Part shown: positions 58,890 to 64,000 of the stretch, piece after piece
How the letters are laid out: the number at the start of each line of letters is the position of its first letter
Numbering within the stretch: the stretch's first letter is position 1
Assembly: GCF_964355755.1 (NCBI RefSeq)
Contig: NC_092675.1
Coordinates: 3,880,312 to 3,944,311 of the forward strand
Source of the DNA: Antedon mediterranea
Taxonomy: Eukaryota > Echinodermata > Crinoidea > Comatulida > Antedonidae
Length of the DNA: 64,000 bases
Direction: 5' to 3'
Notes under the pieces: generated by a model
What the model saw: the letters and a program-made list of their open reading frames with translations, nothing else
The model's database searches: none
What the model was told of the DNA's origin: nothing
Program-made: the position numbers and the translations under genes

Positions 58890-59461
58890 GAGCCGCAGTT
58901 GATACGAGCTGCAGTTGATACCAGCTGCAGTTGATATGACCTGCAGTTGATACAAGCTACAGTTGATATGACCTGTAGTTGATACGACCTCCAGTTGATA
59001 CGACCTGCAGTTGATACGACCTGCAGTTGATACGACCTGCAGTTGATACGACCTGCAGTTGATACGACCTGCAGTTAATACGACCTGCAGTTAATACGAC
59101 CTGCAGTTGATATGACCTGCAGTTGATACAAGCTACAGTTGATATGACCTGTAGTTGTTACGACCTCCAGTTGATACGACTTGCAGTTGATAGGACCTGC
59201 AGTTAATACGACCTGCAATTGATACCAGTTGCAATTGATACGACCTGCAATTGATACCAGTTGCAATTGATATGACCTGCAGTTGATACGAGCTGCAGTT
59301 GATACAAGCTGCAGTTGATACGAGCTGCAGTTGATACAACCTGCAGTTGATATGAGCTGCAGTTGATACAAGTTGAAGTTGATACTAGCTGCAGTTGATA
59401 CGAGCTGCAGTTGATATGACCTGCAGTTGATACAAGTCTCAATTGATACTAGCTACAGTTG
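58890..59461. repeat. 16-bp minisatellite, ~35 copies
   Basis: The unit CTGCAGTTGATACGAC has common variants ending ATGAC, ACAAG, ACCAG and ACGAG. A central group has CTGCAATTGATACCAG. The minus-strand frames of 68-98 codons (Tyr-Gln-Leu-Gln and Ser-Thr-Ala/Gly words) repeat every 16 residues because three units make 48 bp. They are not genes. Confidence 0.96.
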
Positions 59462-59679
59462 AATATTTAACCATTAGGCTCTATACATATCATGGTGTCA
59501 ATACTAACAGAAAAAACAGATGAAAAAAAGGAAAAATTTGTTTGTTAGTATATTACTTTAAAAAAGGTTTTTGATTGCCTTTCACTTGATAGTAACTAGG
59601 AAAAGGTATATATTTGAGCAGAAGGATATAAAAACCACTTGCACTATTAATAAATAAATTATATATATATAATACTACT

Positions 59680-60040
59680 CAATACTGCTCTATGATTGGT
59701 GAATATTTTGTGACAAAACAGATAAGTACTGTTTTAATTTGTGGACTGCATGGTTTGATTGACATGTGGGAGGAGCTTTATGGGATGTGCAAAGAACACA
59801 TGCACTTTTATTAAGTTTAATTCTATGAACTTTTAACTTAATTATACTCTATACTGAATACTTTGTAACAAAAACAGATAAATATTACATTATGATTGGT
59901 GGATTGCATAATTTGATTGACATGTGGGTGGAGCTTTAAACTCAAGGATGTGCCAAGTGCCAAGTACAAATGCACTTTTGTTAAGTTAATTCTATATTCT
60001 GTATTAATACTCAATAAATGTATTTCTGTGATTGGTCAAC
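59680..60040. repeat. diverged ~155-bp direct repeat, 2+ copies
   Basis: Each copy contains ATGATTGGTG, AACAGATAA, TTTGATTGACATGTGGG, GGAGCTTTA, AATGCACTTTT or ATGCACTTTT, and TTAAGTT. Copies begin near 59680 and 59838, and a partial third starts near 60000 (CTGTGATTGGTCAAC). Each has an inverted CCAAT box (ATTGG). Confidence 0.72.
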
Positions 60041-61358
60041 TGAAACCCCTTCGGGACAACAGCATGTACTTTATGCAGCATCAGGTTGTTTATACTTTTC
60101 TCAACGACAAACTAAGTGTTATAATAAATCAAATTAATAATATTAAACATAATATTCTTATGTCCATCTACCCCTGGCTATTTCAATTACTTTAAACCTT
60201 TTTATATAAAGATTTACAAAGTACATACATTTTTTTAGTAAATAGTTCATTCAGTTACAACTACTTTTAAGTGCTGTACTTGGTAATGACTCGGGCATTG
60301 TACGTATTGAGGGATGAAGGAATGGGATTGCTATTTAAAAAAAGGAGATAACAACATACACTTAATATCACATCACCCTAAACCCTGACATAAAAATATC
60401 ACTAAATTTGAAGTAGTGTTTGTGAAGTGTTTTTATTACACCGAAAAAAAGTTGTTTTAATTAATTTTAAAAGAATCAAGACAATAAATTGGGATTTCCC
60501 CTTCCAATTTAAATAAACTTTCAATGGTGGTAAACCTTCTCTAAAGACACTACAAGCCTTCCATAGTTTAAAGTAATAATTGAATCCATAAATTAACGTT
60601 GAGTAGTAGAACTAAAATGTTAGCTCAGTTTGGATGTTCTTATATGTTCTTATTATTTACTTCTAAATCTCATCTCTTTTAGAATGTAATTTCACAATTG
60701 TAGCAAATTATTGAAACATCGCAAAGTAGGTCAGTGATTTAATGTATATTGTCACTCTAAACTTACAAAAATACCAAAGTAATTTGATCAAAATTTTCAT
60801 ACATTTATAAATTTGACAAATTATATGTTTCCATAACAACAATAGCTTGCAAATAACTGACAAAAGCGAAATGAGTATTCTTTTCACTGAACTGTGAAAA
60901 ACATCTAGTAAAAAATTATAAAAATAAACAGTATGTATTACTCTTGATATATTTCCTCATTTCACTCACACAAAAACGTGACAAAATCACAAAAAAAACT
61001 TAATTTAATTTGAATTTGTGAAAATCTTGGTTAATATTCGGGAATTAACTAGCAGTAAATGTGAGTTTATTTAAAATAAAAGCATTAATTGTGTTATAAG
61101 CTACTTTCTCTTGTGCCAATAAAAACAAGCAAGCAGGTCACTATTCACATTTTGCCATAAGCGAATAAATCAAAACAGAATTTTGGACTGCGCCATTTTT
61201 TATCCAACAGACAATATTTCATATCAAAGATTATGTATGTAATTTATATGTAAAATGATTTCACACAACCCAGTTCATTACATTCCAGCTTAATTTTGAG
61301 ATGCTAAACCTCTTCATAGGATTAATTTTTGTGGCTCTTTTGGCATTTTTACCGAGAT
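60041..61358. other. AT-rich non-coding stretch
   Basis: Nothing recognised. The plus frame 59917-60195 runs out of the direct repeat and is not supported. Confidence 0.42.
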
Positions 61359-61495
61359 TAAAGCCTACACTATCAAACTAGACAAAAAAAGTGTGATGTG
61401 TCCAAATATGGTAGTGATATGCCCAAATATGGTGGTGATATGACATCATCATTTCCATATAATGGGCACATCATATAAAGTTTGATAGAGCTTAA
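61359..61495. mobile_element. CArG-bearing MITE, copy 7
   Basis: The left end TAAAGCCTACACTATCAAAC lacks the CTGT of other copies. The right end is AAAGTTTGATAGAGCTTA, with the GTAGACA segment missing. Two perfect CArG boxes CCAAATATGG (61402-61411, 61423-61432), then TATGACATCATCATTTCC. Confidence 0.8.
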
Positions 61496-61539
61496 AATAG
61501 CCATCAACTCTCAGGTATTTACTTTGTAAAGTACCGAAA

Positions 61540-61936
61540 AAGATAACAAAATGGTCTAAAAAGATAACAAAATGGTCTAAAACGATAACAAAATGGTCTA
61601 AAACGATACCAAATTGGTCTAAAAAGATAACAAAATGGTCTAAAAAGATAACAAAATGGTCTAAAACAATAACAAAATTGTCTAAAAAGATACCAAATTG
61701 GTCTAAAACGATAACAAAATGGTCTAAAACAATAACAAATTGGTCTAAAACGATACCAAATTGGTCTAAAAAAATTACAAAATGGTCTAAAAAGATATCA
61801 AATTGGTCTAAAACGATAACAAAATGGTCTGAAAAGATACCAAATTGGTCTAAAACGATAACAAAATGGTCTAAAATGATAACAAAATGGCCTAAAAAGA
61901 TACCAAATTGGTCTAAAACGATAACAAAATGGTCTT
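61540..61936. repeat. 21-bp minisatellite, ~19 copies, open as heptads
   Basis: The unit is GATAACAAAATGGTCTAAAA plus one base, with a second variant using ACCAAATTGG. One plus frame is open through the whole array as seven-residue words (SKTITKW, SKKIPNW), continuing to a stop at 61957-61959. The only ATG in that frame appears mid-array because of a single change (about 61678). The other two frames stop in every unit. This is most simply a non-coding minisatellite of period 3x7. Confidence 0.95.
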
Positions 61937-62344
61937 ATAAAACTTGTAAAATGTATTGACTTTAATTTGGAACGTCAAAAAAAAGTTTCTGTTAATGAAT
62001 TTTCGTATGTTCTTTTTTTCAACTTGACAAAGTTTACAAATGTTCTGATCAACAAATCTTTTAATTTGTTATTTAATATCCACAATTTAAGCATATAAGC
62101 TTACTAATCTTAAAAGAAATCAACTTAAACATTTACACTTAAATGTTTACATTGATGCAAACATTAATGTAGTCAGTAACTTATTCTAAGTCTTTTTATT
62201 AGCTTAAGAAAGACATTAAAACATTGAATGTCAGTCGAAACATAAAGAAGATACTTTACGAGTTATGTCAAATGTAATTTAATTGATCTGGTAAGAGACA
62301 TATCGATCTTACTGATTAGCGGTACTTTACACCGATCACATGAA
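61937..62344. other. AT-rich non-coding stretch
   Basis: Nothing recognised. Confidence 0.42.
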
Positions 62345-62400
62345 TCAAGATGTAGCTTGGCGGTTACAATGTGGCTTAGGTTCAAATCCACATGGCCAGG
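62345..62400 (+). mobile_element. tRNA-derived SINE head
   Basis: GATGTAGCTTGGCGGTTACA (A box) and CTTAGGTTCAAATCCACATG (B box) have tRNA-like spacing, though a little short. It is related to the TAGCTTGGTGG heads at 3.1 and 42.1 kb. The ORF 62340-62630 begins in this head and is not a gene. Confidence 0.42.
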
Positions 62401-62834
62401 CACATTATCAGCAGTTCAATCAGCAACAACAAACTTCACTACCTAAACTTATACCTTTTTCACATCTGCATAAATTGTTACAACTTGTAACAAGTGAAAT
62501 CTTTTTTGAAGATTTTCCACAAAATTGTCTTTACACTATGCAAACCTGGTTACAACTTGTTACAAGTTGTTTCATTTTGCAGAAGGGTATTAGTTTAGGA
62601 AGTAGTTTCCCTTTAACAATATATGTTTAGGCCTACTGTTCAATTTAACTAATGTAAATTTGGGATCCTACTAATTTTGCAATACATACTTACACTCTTT
62701 AATTTAATTTAAAGTTTTTTGGAATAATTGTCCAAAAATGTATTTATCTAATGAATACTACTGTATATGTGTGTATATATATATATTTTATTTTAGTGTA
62801 TACGTAACTCAATATATTTTTGTTCTTAAGTAGT
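62401..62834. other. possible SINE body and AT-rich flank
   Basis: TGTTACAACTTGTAACAAG-type inverted words (62477-62570) may belong to the SINE above. The rest is AT-rich with a short TA microsatellite near 62776. Confidence 0.35.
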
Positions 62835-63030
62835 CCAGGAACTGAAAACAACTCAACTTAAGAGTTATGCAAGTACTTATGTTGACTTTCAGGCAAACGC
62901 AATTTGAAGTTTTTAGTTGCGCTTAGTTCAAGAAAAAATTTTCAAACCAATGCAACTGAACTCAACTCAACTGCGTGTATATCGACATAATTTGCATTAC
63001 CTTGAGTTGCGGTCAGTTGCATTGAGTTGC
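62835..63030. repeat. cluster of inverted CAACTCAA/TTGAGTTG words
   Basis: CAACTCAACT and GCAACTGAACTCAAC on one side, and CTTGAGTTGCGGTCAGTTGC and ATTGAGTTGC on the other, could pair. It may be a degraded fold-back element. The boundaries are unclear. Confidence 0.3.
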
Positions 63031-63223
63031 TTGGATCGCTTGTTTCTTTCTTTCAATGTTGACATAAGCTTACTTAACAGAATATTACAAGTAAAACAGA
63101 TACAGAATCACACAAGTTATTTATTAAGAAATACAAGACTGAAGATTTTTTATGAAGGCAGATTTGTAATCATTAGTTAAGGTTAAATATTGCAGATGAA
63201 ACACAAATCATTGGTGTTTAAAA

Positions 63224-63289
63224 TTGAAATAAAAGATATCCTGTTAACTTAGATAGTTGAAATAAAAGATATCCTTCTAACTCCGATAG
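63224..63289. repeat. 33-bp tandem duplication
   Basis: TTGAAATAAAAGATATCCT followed by TAACT..GATAG occurs twice in succession with four or so differences. Confidence 0.85.
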
Positions 63290-64000
63290 TCTAGACCATA
63301 GAAATGTGTAATTCTAAATGGAACATTCTCTTTATTCGGTTCTATTTTCTCGAAACAGCCTTGACTGTTCATTAACCATACACATTAGGCTAATAACATT
63401 TGTCAAAACCTCATGTAAAAAGTCACAGAAAATGACAAATGTGTTTTCTATTCGTTCAAAAGGCCAAGGCTTTGTAGCCAAAATAATTTGTCCTTTTTTT
63501 CTTTCGCGGAGATGATGTTCTGATGACGTACTTGAAGTTCAAAATGCTAATTAAATATCAGCCATAACACTTTAGTGTGTGAATAACATTCAATCAGATT
63601 GAGATTCAACACACGAATCTTTTATTTTACAGCAATATGCTACAAAAATCAGGGGTCTGCTTATATGTTCGACTTATATTTTAAATACAATTCATATTTG
63701 TCCTTTAGTCGTAGGGTATACCACAAGTATAAGCAATTTCAATAAAGAAGAAGATTTAAATGAAAATAATAATAATAAAAAGCTTAACTTTAGGTTGATT
63801 TTTACGCCCAAAATATACACAAGCACTTCATACTTTATATCATATTTTATTCCATATAAAGTCTTTTTCCTTCAAAATTGTATCCTACTATTAAAAAGAT
63901 AATAAATATAATATTTTAATCAGCATCCTTTTAGAATAAAAATCTGTTTGTCCTTCATATGATGACTGAACTTGTATTTACATTTTTCTCTTATTTTCTT
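63290..64000. other. AT-rich non-coding stretch
   Basis: The plus frame 63318-63515 has no motif. Nothing supported. Confidence 0.42.

Noticed and set aside
59075-59442. Overlapping minus frames with YQLQ/STA words
   Set aside because: Translations of the 16-bp minisatellite with 16-residue periodicity.
62340-62630. 96-codon plus frame with a Gln-rich part
   Set aside because: Begins in a tRNA-like SINE head; the Gln run comes from CAGCAACAACAA. No domain.

Overview
This window looks like non-coding DNA from an animal nuclear genome, probably a marine invertebrate. The sequence is very AT-rich with low coding density. It has tRNA-derived SINE heads, a non-LTR retrotransposon fragment, short terminal-inverted-repeat elements of the MITE type, and many minisatellites. 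Some repeats resemble ones I associate with echinoderms and other marine invertebrates, but that is recollection and I could not check it. There are no bacterial gene arrays, ribosome binding sites or CRISPR arrays. I found no complete protein-coding gene, rRNA gene or functional tRNA gene. The window could be intergenic DNA or a set of long introns.

The most conspicuous content is tandem repeats, roughly 10 kb by eye. They are: a G-rich minisatellite (5.03-6.57 kb); a 10/12-bp AT-rich array next to a fold-back element (20.6-21.3 kb); a C-poor GAT-type array with higher-order blocks (22.8-24.6 kb); 16 identical copies of a 19-mer (30.3 kb) followed by three 104-bp hairpin units; a 23-bp array running into a palindromic AT array (36.1-36.9 kb); a compound 63+23-bp satellite (39.2-41.0 kb); a perfect 600-bp tandem duplication (45.0-46.2 kb); a 60-bp array (50.75-51.1 kb); a strongly diverged ~134-bp array (54.6-55.6 kb); a 16-bp array (58.9-59.5 kb); and a 21-bp array (61.5-61.9 kb). 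Nearly all long open reading frames in the window are translations of these arrays.

Dispersed elements fill much of the rest. One MITE-like family has seven copies (21.9, 25.3, 35.0, 45.2, 45.8, 53.7 and 61.4 kb). Its interior carries perfect CC(A/T)6GG boxes, the SRF/MADS CArG consensus. A second inverted-repeat family has two copies (17.2 and 19.0 kb). Several SINE copies with recognisable A and B boxes lie at 3.1, 8.2, 9.8, 38.4, 42.1 and 62.3 kb. The best protein homology is a frameshifted C-terminal reverse-transcriptase-polyprotein fragment of a CR1/Jockey-like LINE on the minus strand at 10.4-10.9 kb.

A few short stretches look exon-like but cannot be named: a minus-strand possible terminal exon with a downstream poly(A) signal (0.4-0.6 kb), a GC-richer patch open on both strands (3.9-4.4 kb), a small open frame about 100 bp downstream of an RFX X-box-like palindrome (19.4-19.6 kb), a decayed minus frame (43.4-43.6 kb), and a well-bounded but non-coding splice-site pair (44.46-44.53 kb). 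These are low-confidence leads.
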